Origin: Symbiodinium microadriaticum
Taxonomy: Eukaryota > Sar > Dinophyceae > Suessiales > Symbiodiniaceae
NCBI GenBank assembly: GCA_001939145.1
Contig: LSRX01001371.1
Location: 83,578-147,577 of the forward strand
Length of the DNA stretch: 64,000 nucleotides
Direction: 5' to 3'
The notes beneath the pieces were generated by a model. That model was not told the origin of the DNA. It made no database searches and saw nothing but the letters and a program-made list of their open reading frames with translations. Within the stretch, counting starts at the first letter, position 1; each line of letters opens with the position of its first letter. This document shows, in pieces, positions 49,155 to 61,300 of this stretch. The position numbers were made by a program, and so were the translations under genes.

Positions 49155-50148
49155 CTTGAAACGTGCCTGCTGCACAGATTGCTTCCGGTGAAGACTGCCG
49201 CATTGTGGCTCACATCTGTTCCCAAGAGCACCATGACAGGTGTGTTGAAACGACGTGAACAGTCAGAGCTCCGCAGCTGTAGCACGCCTTTCTTCAAGGT
49301 GCCCTGTTCAGCCCGCCCGAAACTGAGATTGAAAGTCCTATATAGTCTTAGCAAGCGGCTTCCACGTGCTGCAGCTGACAAGTCGCAAACCCGCTCGTCC
49401 ATCCAAACCCGAGCCACATGTGATTTTGGAACACCTAGAGAAGCCTTCAACACCAGACTCATGTGCCGAGCCCTCCCGGGATCAAAGGCCTTGCGGCTTG
49501 CTCGAGCATCTCAACCTGCACTGAGTTTGATGTGTCAGCATGCTTGGTGTCGGTGTCATGATGTTTCGCCTCATTCACGGCCTGGCCGACGAGGTTAAGT
49601 GTGGTTGCTATGACAGCGAGCAGATGAACTTGATGCCAGTCATATCATGCGATGCAATAGTACCGCGGTATATTAAGTCGCAAACTTCACTGCAAGCACC
49701 CACAAAAAGACTACAATAGAAATGTTTGATTAGCATGTTTTTTCTTCTAACTGGCTCTGAGAGCCCTCACATCTCCTCCACGATCTCTCTATCCCTCCCT
49801 CCATCCCTCGCTCTCCGCCATGGAGGGGGTAGAATCACCAGAGGAAGCATCGTAGGCATACGTTGTTGGTCAGTTGCAGCTTCGCCAAACCTGGCTGCTT
49901 CTCGTCGACAAAACAGGAATCAGAAAACCCTTTGGATGCAACCGTTCCAGCGGCACCCATGCACAATCAAAGCATGTCTTGTTGTCGACACCGAGCAGCC
50001 CTTTGCATGATGACAAAGCAACGGGAGCCCACCACCACATCCAGTAATCAAACAAATCGCAATTTCATGTGCTCTGACCGTGAACTTGTCACAGCAGCCT
50101 TATATAGCTCTGCCGTCTGATGCCGTCTTGTCGCCCTCAGAACTGAAC

Positions 50149-50228
50149 TCTGGCTCTGACGATGTAGCAACGTGGCCTTCTCCTGGCTGTGCTGAAGCTG
50201 TCTTGCCAAAGGCTCCAGCTCTGTGCAC
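50149..50228 (-). CDS. Coiled-coil exon (CTELEPLARQLQHSQEKATL)
   Basis: An 80-nt exon after GATGACAG|G encodes CTELEPLARQLQHSQEKATL and LHRQSQ. A GT donor candidate follows (CCAGA|GTTCAG). A typical stalk-like helix. Confidence 0.6.
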
Positions 50229-51494
50229 CTGTCATCCCAAAAGCTCCCATGCCTCTTGCAGCTTGGCTTCTCTACACGACTACGATCCACTTCAGCAACG
50301 AACCAACAGCTTGGCTCCACAGTCGCTAAATCAACAGAGTTCGCCGCAGCCGCCTGCCAACGCTAGCTATAAACCTTCGGTCTCACATCCAACGCCCTAA
50401 GCTACATCACAAGCCGGCAATTGCAGCCTCTTCTGGCTCTCGTCCAAGGCAGCTTTCAGCCTAGAGCCAGATGTTCTCTCCCAAACCCGGAGAGTCAGTG
50501 ATTGTTTCTTCGAAAAAGCATGATCAGGAATGACCACGATGGCGATGATGATGATGATGCGGCCACTGACTGCTACTGGGTAGCTTGTTCTGGCAAGGAA
50601 ACGGGTGGTAATCTGTAGACTGTACCCCCCAGAGATCACAATGGGTCCAGGGAGCAGAAAATGATTATTCCTCTTCACATGAACCGTGGCCTGAACCCGT
50701 CGAGCCTTTGACTCTGCTCCAGTTTCGACAAGTTCTGTAGTAGGGCGCCATGGGCCTAGTCTCCATCCCCAAGCTCCGAGACCCCTCCTTAGTTGAGTCA
50801 GTAGACCACGAAGTGCATAGATCTTGCTACTAACATGAGTCGGGGACGTGTCACGACGCATGTAGCTTGCATAAGTGTTGAAGGAAGCTGCGCCTCAGGA
50901 CGTGAAAAAAAAGCAGTCACCCTGGGGCCTCTCGACCTCTTCCTGCAGGACCCGAGCTTCGGAACCTGCACGAAGGGTGAGTGTGGGGAGTTCCCTTGGT
51001 TTAATGAAGGGATGTTGCAGACGGGGCCAGCCTGGCTCTGAGGGAAATTCCCTGAAGCCGCTTCCGCATCGGCAGAAAAGAAAGCTACGCTGCTACTTCA
51101 CGCAAGACCTGTGACTCTGCTCATCTCGAAGGTCTCCCCAAGAACACCTCGAAGAACCCTGCCGAGGAGCCTTTCTCTTCACTGCCCACGGCTGTGGGTG
51201 TCGGAATGCCGGCAAAGGCCTCCAGGTTCTTGGACGCTGTCGGCGTCTCATCCTCCTCATGCTACTCTCCAGTGGAGTGAGGGGATGCAGTGAATGATTG
51301 GCCAGCTGCGCTGACGGTGGCATGAGGATGTCGGTCAATAAACATGTACATGCGCAGATTTAGGTGTGCATGCACCGTGTGCCTGTGTACATATCGAGAT
51401 GCATGGTATGAGCTGTACTCGGACCTGGCATTTAGGCAGTCGCCATACAGGCCTTCGCAGGCCTCACCCAGACTCATGTTCGTATATCACGCAG

Positions 51495-51725
51495 GCGTGT
51501 GTGTGTGTGTGTGCTTATGTATGTGTATATGTACACACATACATACATACATACATACATACATACATACATACAGACATACATACAGACATACATACAG
51601 ACATACAGACATACAGACATACAGACATACAGACATACAGACATACAGACATACATACATACATACATACAGACAGACAGACAGACAGACAGACATACAT
51701 ACATACATACACATGCACACACACG
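51495..51725. repeat. (ACAT)n / (ACAG)n / (GT)n microsatellite
   Basis: GT at 51497-51513, then ACAT and ACAG tetramers alternating in blocks to 51712. Spurious Thr/His/Tyr/Ile and Tyr/Val/Cys/Met frames span it on both strands. Confidence 0.97.
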
Positions 51726-51770
51726 CAACATACGTATAGATCGATAAATACTCTTGTAGTACAGTCTTAC

Positions 51771-51851
51771 CGTTCGAGCAATCGCGTTTGCATCCTCCCA
51801 AGGGTCTGCATCTGCATCGGAAGATTGCTCTCCCTTGTTGAGAAGGAAGTC
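51771..51851 (-). CDS. Probable exon (DFLLNKGEQSSDADADPWED)
   Basis: An 81-nt exon after CAATGCAG|GAC encodes DFLLNKGEQSSDADADPWED and ANAIART. It ends at a canonical donor (ACG|GTAAGAC). Both splice sites are good. The acidic linker-like sequence is not recognised. Upstream on the same strand, about 52050, ELRGQLESRPVEDKLLLN looks like another coil piece. Confidence 0.5.
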
Positions 51852-52290
51852 CTGCATTGGGCAGGGGATATCAACCAGCTAGACGCTGCAAGACTCTGCA
51901 AGACTCTCGGAAGTCCTCCAGCCAAGATTGTGCTGCTGCCTTAAAAGACTTGACTATGTTGCAGCTCCATGCCGCGAATGGCAGGCAGCTGGTTTCTCTA
52001 GCTCTAACATTCAGCAACAACTTGTCTTCGACCGGGCGGCTTTCGAGCTGTCCCCGCAGCTCTCAAAAAATCTCATGAGCTCGCTGTTGGACACGTATGG
52101 CCTCAATAGCCGAAGCTCAGGAGCCCCGGATATCTGGACCACTACTGGTATTGCTCATTGCTCGATGCATCAAGGCATCAAGCGCCGCGAATCGCTTCGC
52201 TGACCCCGGACTGCGCTCGCGGCGAAACGCAACAGTCACTTCACCAACCGAGGGGCACCACGTCCCTCGCAGAGGAACCCGACACCTCAG

Positions 52291-52623
52291 CTAAACAGAG
52301 CAGACGACCGTCTGCGATGAAGATCTGCAGACTGATGTCACGACATGCATCCAGCACATGGCCCCATGGAGGACCTTCTGGTATCGCCGGTCTTCTGAGA
52401 TCTCGAAGCCCATCGGCAACGTGTGAGACCCCTTCGGGCCTATCTGATCTACGTCATCGCTTTTAATTCTGAGCAGCTCGAAAGGCCAAGCAGCGTCTGC
52501 CTGCCACGGTTTGGCACCCAGCGCCAGAAGCCGCATCGGTGTCGGCAAGTCCTTGTCTATACTGAAGTAGGGCAGTGCGGGATCCAGGACCTTGTCAGAA
52601 CGGCCCTTTCGGGGGTTGCACAT
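52291..52623 (-). CDS. Unassigned open frame
   Basis: A 110-codon frame with VLDPALPYFSIDKDLPTPMR and LLALGAKPWQADAAWPFELL. An AG lies before IDKDLPT and another after FELL, so an exon of about 90 nt could be embedded. No family recognised. Confidence 0.28.
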   Translation of the reverse strand: MCNPRKGRSDKVLDPALPYFSIDKDLPTPMRLLALGAKPWQADAAWPFELLRIKSDDVDQIGPKGSHTLPMGFEISEDRRYQKVLHGAMCWMHVVTSVCRSSSQTVVCSV

Positions 52624-53114
52624 ACAAATGTCTGTGGCACAGCAACAATAACAAGATTAGCTGATCAAAACGAGCCGCGTGTCATCTAGGCGGAAGCCGA
52701 TGGCGAAATCGCCTGGAGCTCCTGAATCCTCCCGAACCCGGAAGCGAACAGAAAGGCCCCAAGACCGAAACCTGAGCTCAAGAATGTCTTCAATGACCTA
52801 AACTTTCCATGAATATCGAGATCTAAACCCTCACAAACATCCGAAATGCACAATTCTGGAAGGGAACCCCCCCAATCGCCAGGACAGCTTGCAACCGAAG
52901 CGCGGCAGTGCCGGAAAAGAGGGCACAAGAAATATGCAGGGGCGTCACGCGCTTCCTTGCGGCGGTGTGCTCCGTGAACAAATGCTTTTGACTGCTTTCT
53001 GAGGTTGTGTGGTAGAAGAGCTTGTCTAACAGAAGAGCCTCTCTTATACGGCAGAATCGGCAATCAATCATTAAACATGCGATCCCCACATACACCATGA
53101 ATATAAAACCACAC

Positions 53115-53260
53115 CGTACGTATGTATGTATGTATGTATGTACGTACGTACGTACGTACGTACGTACGTACGTACGTACGTATGTATGTATGTATGTATG
53201 TATGTACGCATGTATGCATGTTTATGTGTATGTATGTGTATCCATGTATACATACATACA

Positions 53261-53291
<31 letters not shown>

Positions 53292-53425
53292 GTTTATATA
53301 TATATATACACACACAAAACGTATTGTACATATACATAGAACCTGTACGTATACTTATACATATGCATGTACACACACATATACATGGCTATTTATATAC
53401 ATATATATATATACAATTCAATTAT
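53115..53425. repeat. (TACG)n / (GTAT)n / (ACAT)n microsatellite
   Basis: GTAT, then a pure ACGT run (53143-53180), GTAT again, then the complementary ACAT run (53248-53290) and AT-rich sequence. GTAT and ACAT arms face each other, so about 150 bp can form a hairpin. Confidence 0.95.
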
Positions 53426-54917
53426 ACACACATATTATTCGTTTGTATATCTTATCATTACAGATGTGCGCAGGTGTTTGGATCCTATTGTACACTGTAC
53501 ATTCGCGATTGCACAGCCAGCGGCGCAAAGCTATACAGATACAACATGCCAGCCGAGTCAGCTGCAGTGACCTAAGCCCCAATTCCTAAACCTTGAAGCA
53601 CACAGACTTGAACCCTTGAGCTCAGTGGAGCGTCTGATCACCTTCAGCAGCCAAGCGGGCAGCCTGTCCAACGACTGAGAAAAGCAAAACTTAAAGCTTC
53701 AACTTCAAGTTGCAAGGAGACACTAAGACACTCCCGGGGGGTGCCGCCCAGAATGGCATGAGGTTCGGACATGCTCCTAGAGTTTGGAGCAGTGAGTGTA
53801 GCGCCTGAGGAGCGGAGGCCAACACCTCGACGACCTCATGCTGCTTGAAGTTAGCGGCCTGCATGGTGCACCAATCAAGACAGCATAGAAGCGCGCATCA
53901 GAGATTTCTTCGCTGCGACAAGCTGTAAGCCCGCCCTACACTTCGAGTTCACTGACCAGCTATCCGGCATCGTAAGCTTCTGGCATAGTGTAGGGCATTG
54001 CAACCTCAAAATCCATTGCATCACGAGTGAGCTTCGGCCATCAGCTCTGGGCAAACCCGTTTACGCTCTGGGAGCTTCAATCTATCCGACATCACAACAG
54101 CAAATGGTCCAGTCAGCCAGGTTTGTCGGCCGTCTTCGAGGTTCAGCTGCTTACAAGAGGCAGCATGCTACCGGGGCATAAGATACGCTTCCCGGGGTCG
54201 ATATGTTTGATCCCAGTTATTCACTCTTGCAAGCAAGTTGCCCATCACATCATGCTGTGTCGGCTCCGCGGCATATGCCAACAGGAGCTGACAAAGCTCC
54301 TGGCAGCATCTGAAGCTGAAAATGGATGAATCGTTGATCAGTGTACAGGTTTACAGCCGGAATAAGTCAGTCGAAGCGGACTTGAAGGCTTCGAGATCCT
54401 TCGATGTTGTTGCTGCCAAGTGAAGCGACGCGACATCATGCAGTGTCCGCACCTCAGTCCGGAGCTGCGCGGTAGAACAAACAGAACTCGACAACTGCAA
54501 AAAAATGGTTGCGAATGCTCGACACAAATGGAAATTGGCAAGATTGTTCCATCATAAACATTGGAACGCACCCCACTAGACATACTGGATCAGCACGGGT
54601 CAGATGCTGGACTGCACCTAGTGCCGAGGCCCTGCAACCGATTCTGATGTTGCTGCTCTGCTAGTGAGTTAGTTGACACTGCTGCTGTGTCAGGTTTGTT
54701 GAGTCATGTCACTCACCTCCTTTGCAAACATGATGTGGCACCTTTGCTGCATGTTGCTGCATGTCATCCCGGGGTGCAAAGTCAACCGGTTCTCGTGCTT
54801 CGTTGTGCTTGCACAGCATCTCATCGGTTTCCGGGGTAGCATCAGACTCTCCGGGCAAGTTGGCCTACAAACCTGGAAATCCGCAAACCCAAAACTGAAA
54901 TATGTAAGGCGGGGTAC

Positions 54918-55023
54918 ATTGGGGTTGGCTTTACCATCCAGAAGCAGCTCCACGACGGGATTGCTACCGCAAAGGATTGCGATGTGGAGGGGGCAAAGGG
55001 CGGATGGCGACGTCTTGTGCGTC
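54918..55023 (-). CDS. Ankyrin-repeat exon
   Basis: After CTGCCAG|G the minus strand encodes THKTSPSALCPLHIAILCGS and NPVVELLLDGKANPNV. This fits the ankyrin consensus (T-P-L-H-x-A-x-x-x-G-x...V-x-x-L-L-x-x-G-A-x-x-N). Ankyrin repeats are protein-interaction modules, so the protein's role cannot be read from this. A GT donor is available (CCCAAT|GTACCC). Confidence 0.85.
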
Positions 55024-55391
55024 CTGGCAGGCCGCACTTTGCTTCTAGCAGCGACGAAGTCCAGCAATCCCTATCTTGGCTTTGGGATGTTTCCTGCTTA
55101 CCATCGACCAAACGCTGTGACGCGAGGTCCTTGCAACTAGTTGCGGCGAGTCTCGGAGAATGACTTCTGCAGCCTGCAACCACAGAACTCAGCACACAGA
55201 TTGGCATTTGCGAGATCTGCGAGTGATGCGGCTGCTTGACATGGCAACTCTCCAACCTCCCGGTAGTTTCTAATTCTTTCCGAGTTCTAGCACTTGCTAG
55301 ATGGTGGAAGCCACAACTTGATGCTCTTCGCTCGGTCCAGAGTCCTGAGTCCGAAAAGCTGCCTTCGTCCTACCATCCGGAAAGCAATTGC

Positions 55392-55437
55392 CTCGACACT
55401 GCTTTGCAAGGCCGCAATGTGCAGCGGCGTACAGTGC
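55392..55437 (-). CDS. Ankyrin-repeat exon (HCTPLHIAALQSSVE)
   Basis: A 46-nt exon after TCATCAG|G encodes HCTPLHIAALQSSVE, the first helix of an ankyrin repeat. The donor is GC (GTCGAG|GCAATT). It lies about 370 bp upstream, on the same strand, of the other ankyrin exon, presumably in the same gene. The exon(s) between are not resolved. Confidence 0.8.
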
Positions 55438-55499
55438 CTGATGAAACCGAGCAGCAACGAGAACTGCGCGAATGCTAACCGCTTTCAAGCTTGGTGCAA

Positions 55500-57100
55500 G
55501 GCAGCATCCCACAGACCAGGCCACTGGCTACAGAAACCACAACGTAGCCCAAAAGGCAGGCAGCCAGCAATCCCGAACCTCATAGCACCCAAGAAGCCCC
55601 TTGAGCGCTACGGAAAACTACAAACCTGCAAAGAACACCTATCCAAGCATCCTAACATTGTAATTAATTAGGTAGATCAATTCGGCCCAGACACAGTCGA
55701 CCGTTCGGATCGCTGCGTAGCAGAGCAAAACACTTGCTGACTATGCTGAGTGTCATCTCCACAGCAGCCTGGTTCGCAAAATTGATGCTTTCCAGGGCTT
55801 GGCTTCAACATGTGCGGCCTGCGCTCATAACTTGGATTCAGGAATCGGGGCTGGGGTTCAGATTCGTGGCTATGTGGGGTGGTTGCGCCTCAAGGTTTGC
55901 ACACCCTGCACAGAGTGAAATCCACGCAAGCTCTTCCCGAGCACTGAGCACGGGGCAAGCACTCGCTCTACCAAACATGCAGATAATCGGAAAAAATCGT
56001 TCCCATGTTGCGCACCCAACATTCAACTACTGCGCCCTGCTTGCTCTACAATGTGGACTCGCAGCGGGCTTTTGGATCGCTGTTTGGGGTTCCGGCCTTG
56101 ACTGCATAGCCGCGCTCAAGGCGATTGAGGCCTGTTCGACGGCGCCGAACAGCAGAGGAGCAGGCTACGTGGGAGGGGACTCTCGGCGTCCGTTCTGTCG
56201 GCCGCGGGACTAAGCTTTCGGGCTTGTGGCCAACTCTTTAAGTCTAGCAATCGGAGCTTTCTGCGCTGGTCTGCAGGAGAATCCAGGCCTCGATCCTAGA
56301 CAGTTTTGAAAGAGCACGGAGCTTTGGCTCGCCAGGAGTGTTGGAAGATGGGCAGGTGTCCGATGGTCAACAACTCTTGCACGAGACTTCCCAACTTCTG
56401 GTCACTTCTGGCTGGCACCTTCGACTCCGAAGCGCTCGTGAAAGAGCTGATAGATGGCCTGAGAATGGCGTCCGGCTTTCACCAGCGCTTGAGGCTTCGG
56501 CGTATAGACCAAGGCCAGGGACATCATCGCTTGCTTTGTCTTCCGGAAGCTGATGTTAAACAAGTTTGACAACGGCTGTGGGATCAGCACCTTCAGTGCT
56601 CGCAACAGCATTGGATTGTAAGCATGGTGAAAAGACTACGAGCGCAGACCAAAGGTCTCGTGTGGCATGTTTGATCAAGAAGGCTCACATTCACATGTGT
56701 TTTGCCCCATCAAGTACTGACAGATGCTTCAGAATGCTTTTACGGTGGAGTCTGTTTCTCAACCGCTGTTGATCAGCTCTGGTAGTGTGATGACGCAAAT
56801 GGAACAAGCTGTGCCCGATCATATTCTTGAATCTTTTCCTTTCATGTTCGGATCTCGTCATATGGAAACTAGACAGGGACATGGTGGGTCATGAACTACA
56901 CCACGTCAACGCGACCTCGAATCTGCCAACGCCGAGGGCGGCACGGACCAGTTCGATTGGAGCATGTAGTGCTCCAGCTCCTGGTCTACCGTACCGCTTC
57001 AGCGCATAATGAGACTCAGTACACCACGGAAATGCAAACAACATCAACAATCTCAGGTTGAATTTCATTGCGACTATTCTTATGATTAATTAAGAAGGAC
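55500..57100. other. No confidently recognisable gene
   Basis: Open frames occur on both strands, including 55734-56213 plus (159 codons) and 56402-56611 minus (FNISFRKTKQAMMSLALVYT...). The latter might be an upstream exon of the ankyrin gene, but nothing fixes it. Confidence 0.4.
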
Positions 57101-57117
57101 CAATACTCACCTAAACA

Positions 57118-57195
57118 TGACTCCAATGACGACGACGGCGACATCTATCACTACCACTACTACTACGACGACGACGATGACGACGACGATGACAA
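57118..57195. repeat. (ACG)n / (ACT)n triplet microsatellite
   Basis: Mixed ACGACG, ACTACT and ATGACG triplets, followed directly by unique sequence. Confidence 0.9.
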
Positions 57196-57994
57196 TGAAA
57201 TTGAATAGAGATTATGAGCCGAGGCAGCATAGATGTATGACCAGCGGCTTAGTCGTGATTCATGGCAGTGTGGTTCGTACCGTTCTCGTTGATGTTTTAC
57301 AATGACTCTTGAAATCTGTTGGTAAAGCTTTTGTATGGGACTCGAAGCAGCCAGGGTGCAACCGTCAAGCAGGGACGCCTTTAAATTTCCTGTGCTACTG
57401 AACGCAACGGATGCCAGGCTGCTTCGCGTTCCATTGCGATGCGAAGTCTTAGGCCTAGTCCGCAACCCTGGAGCAAGCGCCAGCCCTGAACCCCGTGAGC
57501 CCGAATCATGAAACCTGAAAACGGAGCACAGACCCACCCTCTGCGCCCCATGTCCGTGTTCCAAGCTTCATAACTTGAGAACCCTCTCAAGCCTAAAGCC
57601 AAACAGCCTGCAAGCACATCGATCCTTGCTCCCCGAGCTTTGCAGGGTAGGGGTAGGCTCACGCTCCGGAGGTGCAGAGGAAAGATTCGCCTCGGATGGA
57701 GGAAGCCCTTTGGCTTGAGGCTACGAGGGCTTGAGCTTCTAAGGCTTTGGAGCGGGACTAGGATTCACACACGGCCCCGGGTCAACCTGGTTCAGTCAAT
57801 CTGGGCATGCCGTTCCAACCTGCTGGCACTGCTGACACGAAAGCCACGCGTGGGACCCCGGCCGCTCGTATGCGCTTCTCCACGCCGGTGGTGACGAATC
57901 GCACCACCCAGCCTCGGTTCGACTGTCCCTGGCACTAGTTTTGATTTTGCTGCTTCGGAAACCTGAAGGTATGCTGACGGGCATCACAGACTGC

Positions 57995-58197
57995 GGTGAT
58001 GGATGATGATGATGATGATGATGCTGATGATGATGCTAGCATGGCTAGCAACACAGGCACGATCATGTGCTGCGCAGTGTGGGGGCAATGACCAGGAGGA
58101 AGGAAAGGATCTGTGTCATCTTGACAACATGATAACGCTCATGATGCTATGATGATGGTTGTGATGATGATGGTCATGGTATTGGTGATGGTGGTTG

Positions 58198-58229
<32 letters not shown>

Positions 58230-58440
58230 GTAGTGGTGATGGTGGTGGTGATGATGATGGTGATGGTATTGGTGATGGTGTTGGCGATGATGACGATGCT
58301 GATGATTGATGACGATGGTGAAGAGGCCGCTGACCACTATCGTCATCGTCATCATCAGCATCAAACCAAATACCAACACCATCATCGCCATCAGCATCAC
58401 CAACGCAATCGTCAATCACTGCCACGATCATCATCACCAT
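57995..58440. repeat. (GAT)n / (GGT)n triplet microsatellite with strand switch
   Basis: GATGAT at 58003-58035, then GAT/GGT triplets at 58140-58320, then the complementary ATC/ACC triplets at 58335-58440. The two halves can pair. It gives spurious Met/Val and His frames. Confidence 0.95.
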
Positions 58441-58749
58441 CAGCAGCCACACCAGCATCTGAGGTCTTCACGCTAAAGATCGAAGTGTCCACTGTCTACC
58501 ATGAACATCGGAGCCAGAAGATTGATCAACACCAGCAGCATGAACATCATCATGGCAGGTCAACGTCATGTGTCATTATCGTGATAGTGGCTGAGCTCCG
58601 TAATGTTGTCTTGTCGTCGTCATCAGCATTGCCTTTCTTTCTGTTGCTGCCGCCTCTGAGACCGCTGACGTTTGGCTGGTGTGGTTCTTCGCGCCCGTGT
58701 CGTTTTAGCTATGGTCGGTCGTTATGCGACCGTTCTTCCTTGTATGCTT

Positions 58750-58873
58750 ACTCTCGTCTTTGTCTTTGTTGTTGTTGTTGTTGTTGTTGTTGGTGGGTGT
58801 GGTGATTGTGTTTGTGGTGTTTGTGTTGGTGGTGTTGGTGGTGTTGGTGGTGTTGGTGGGTGGGTGGTGGGTG
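58750..58873. repeat. (GTT)n / (GGTGTT)n microsatellite ending at an N
   Basis: TTGTTG triplets (58768-58792), then GGTGTT hexamers (58828-58858), ending in GGGTGGTGGGTG. The single N at 58874 follows. Confidence 0.95.
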
Positions 58874-58874
58874 N

Positions 58875-59586
58875 AGTAGGTAGTAGGTAGTAGGTAGTAG
58901 GTAGTAGGTAGTAGGTAGTAGGTAGTAGGTAGTAGGTAGTAGGTAGTAGGTAGTAGGTAGTAGGTAGTAGGTAGTAGGTAGTAGGTAGTAGGTAGTAGGT
59001 AGTAGGTAGTAGGTAGTAGGTAGTAGGTAGTAGGTAGTAGGTAGTAGGTAGTAGGTAGTAGGTAGTAGGTAGTAGGTAGTAGGTAGTAGGTAGTAGGTAG
59101 TAGGTAGTAGGTAGTAGGTAGTAGGTAGTAGGTAGTAGGTAGTAGGTAGTAGGTAGTAGGTAGTAGGTAGTAGGTAGTAGGTAGTAGGTAGTAGGTAGTA
59201 GGTAGTAGGTAGTAGGTAGTAGGTAGTAGGTAGTAGGTAGTAGGTAGTAGGTAGTAGGTAGTAGGTAGTAGGTAGTAGGTAGTAGGTAGTAGGTAGTAGG
59301 TAGTAGGTAGTAGGTAGTAGGTAGTAGGTAGTAGGTAGTAGGTAGTAGGTAGTAGGTAGTAGGTAGTAGGTAGTAGGTAGTAGGTAGTAGGTAGTAGGTA
59401 GTAGGTAGTAGGTAGTAGGTAGTAGGTAGTAGGTAGTAGGTAGTAGGTAGTAGGTAGTAGGTAGTAGGTAGTAGGTAGTAGGTAGTAGGTAGTAGGTAGT
59501 AGGTAGTAGGTAGTAGGTAGTAGGTAGTAGGTAGTAGGTAGTAGGTAGTAGGTAGTAGGTAGTAGGTAGTAGGTAGTAGGTAGTAG

Positions 59587-59591
<5 letters not shown>
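58875..59591. repeat. (AGTAGGT)n heptamer array, ~102 copies
   Basis: About 717 bp of the 7-mer AGTAGGT with no interruption I could find. As 7 is not a multiple of 3, every frame reads the same 7-residue cycle (on minus, YYLLPTT), which opens spurious frames of over 440 codons. It starts immediately after the N and passes smoothly into AGT triplets. Confidence 0.98.
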
Positions 59592-59620
<29 letters not shown>

Positions 59621-59650
59621 AAGTAGTAGTAGCAGCAGCAGAAGCAGCAG

Positions 59651-59681
<31 letters not shown>

Positions 59682-59781
59682 CGTCGTCGTCGTCGTAGTA
59701 GTAGTAGTAGTAGTCGTCGTCGTAGTAGTAGTAGTAGTAGTAGTCGTAGTAGTCGTAGTAGTCGTAGTAGTCGCAGTAGTC

Positions 59782-59827
<46 letters not shown>

Positions 59828-59970
59828 AAGCAGCAGTAGTAGCAGTAGTAGTCGTCGTCGTGGTGGTGGTGGTAGCAGCAGGAGCAGCAGATGTAGCAGC
59901 AGCACTAGCAGCAGCAGTAAGTAGTAGCAGTTGTTGTTGGTTGTGGTGCAGGCGTAGACGTAGGTGTTGG
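59592..59970. repeat. (AGT)n / (CGT)n / (AGC)n triplet microsatellite
   Basis: AGT triplets with blocks of GTCGTC and AGCAGC, fading into TTG/CTG-rich sequence near 59970. It is continuous with the heptamer array. Confidence 0.96.
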
Positions 59971-60199
59971 TGTTGCTGCTGTTGTTGCTGTTCCGCACCC
60001 GAAGCCTCAAGCAGATAGGCCAACACAAAGAAGTTCGAACACAGCTCACGCTGCCACAACAGCACATGAGCCTGTCCAGAGTATTCATCTTCGTTACAGT
60101 ATCCTATGTAGTAGCCTATCTTTCGAACCTGCCAAAACAAATCAAGCTATGTGCTCAATCGAAAATCGATGATGGGCATCTTCAAGACGTAGCATGACT

Positions 60200-61290
60200 C
60201 TCTTGCTCTGCATTGTGGCTACGAGAACCGGTCACCCACACTGAACCCCTGAAAGCCACGCCGCCGAACCACACCAGCATCCCTCAATGGAGGCAGGTGG
60301 CGGCTTGTACCAGGGTCCCATCTCAGAATGAGTGCCTGACATGATCAACCAGTTCGTAGTCTACGAAGCCAGATCTTTGGGAGTCTCAAATCGCCGGACA
60401 ACCTTCCCAAGCTTCCCCCATGATGTCGCAAGGCCCTGCGGCAAAAACCCATATCCTAAATCCAAGACAAGACTTAAACCCAGAACCCGTGTTGGTTTGG
60501 GGACAGTCTGCAAGGCCATGTGCACACGGAAGCCCTGAGCTCTAATCGGGGTTCCATGCTCGCAGTAAGTGGGTTCGACCCAAGTCACCGTTGTCATGTT
60601 CTCAAAGTGCTGTTAACATTTACTCTGACTGGTTTCATCTCGACTACCTTCTTCTAATTTAGGCTACAAGGGTCGTTATTCTTGGTGCCACTACTTCCCC
60701 AATCAATCTGACACTGTTGCTCTTCTGCTCCGGTTTTTCGTCTGCAGCAGCCTGCTCATCGTTCAGTTCCACCGAGCTTCGAAGTCCAGACACCCAGACC
60801 TGAGTAGCAGGTATTCGAGACACGGTAGGGTACACCAGCAAGGACTGTATACAGCATGAGATGCAGTTATGCAGAACTCCTATGCATGGCACGAGCGAAA
60901 GGCTTTATTCGAAAAACTTTTCTGGCCTCGTGCGTCACACGAGGACCCCAAAGACAACTCGTAAAATTCATAGCTGATCCAATTGAGTAGACTGTGCCAA
61001 GCCTGCTTCGTCAACCCGCAACCAACAACACCAAGAATTTGACCAAAACTCACCAAAACCTCGAACTACTCGCAGGCTTGCGCAGCAAGCTGAGCTTCCG
61101 GCCGTCTGCCCGGCTTTTAATCCTCCAGTCTCCCCTCCTGCGAACTTGTGGAATCTTTGTGAAAAACGTTTGCTGCAGCAATTCGTTTGGGTGAGCACAG
61201 GCAGCCAGGCATGACTGCTATTACTAGCTTCCAGTTTTTTTCATTCTGGGTTCCATGCGGTCGATGGGCCGACAGATGTCGGGCCCATAC
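60200..61290. other. No recognisable gene
   Basis: Unique sequence with short frames on both strands (for example 60659-60892 minus). No motif recognised. Confidence 0.45.
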
Positions 61291-61300
61291 CGGTCGGCGC

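Noticed and set aside
58722-60140. Minus-strand open frames of 446 and 472 codons
   Set aside because: They are the heptamer and triplet arrays read through (YYLLPTT and polythreonine/polyleucine). The 7-bp period keeps every frame open.
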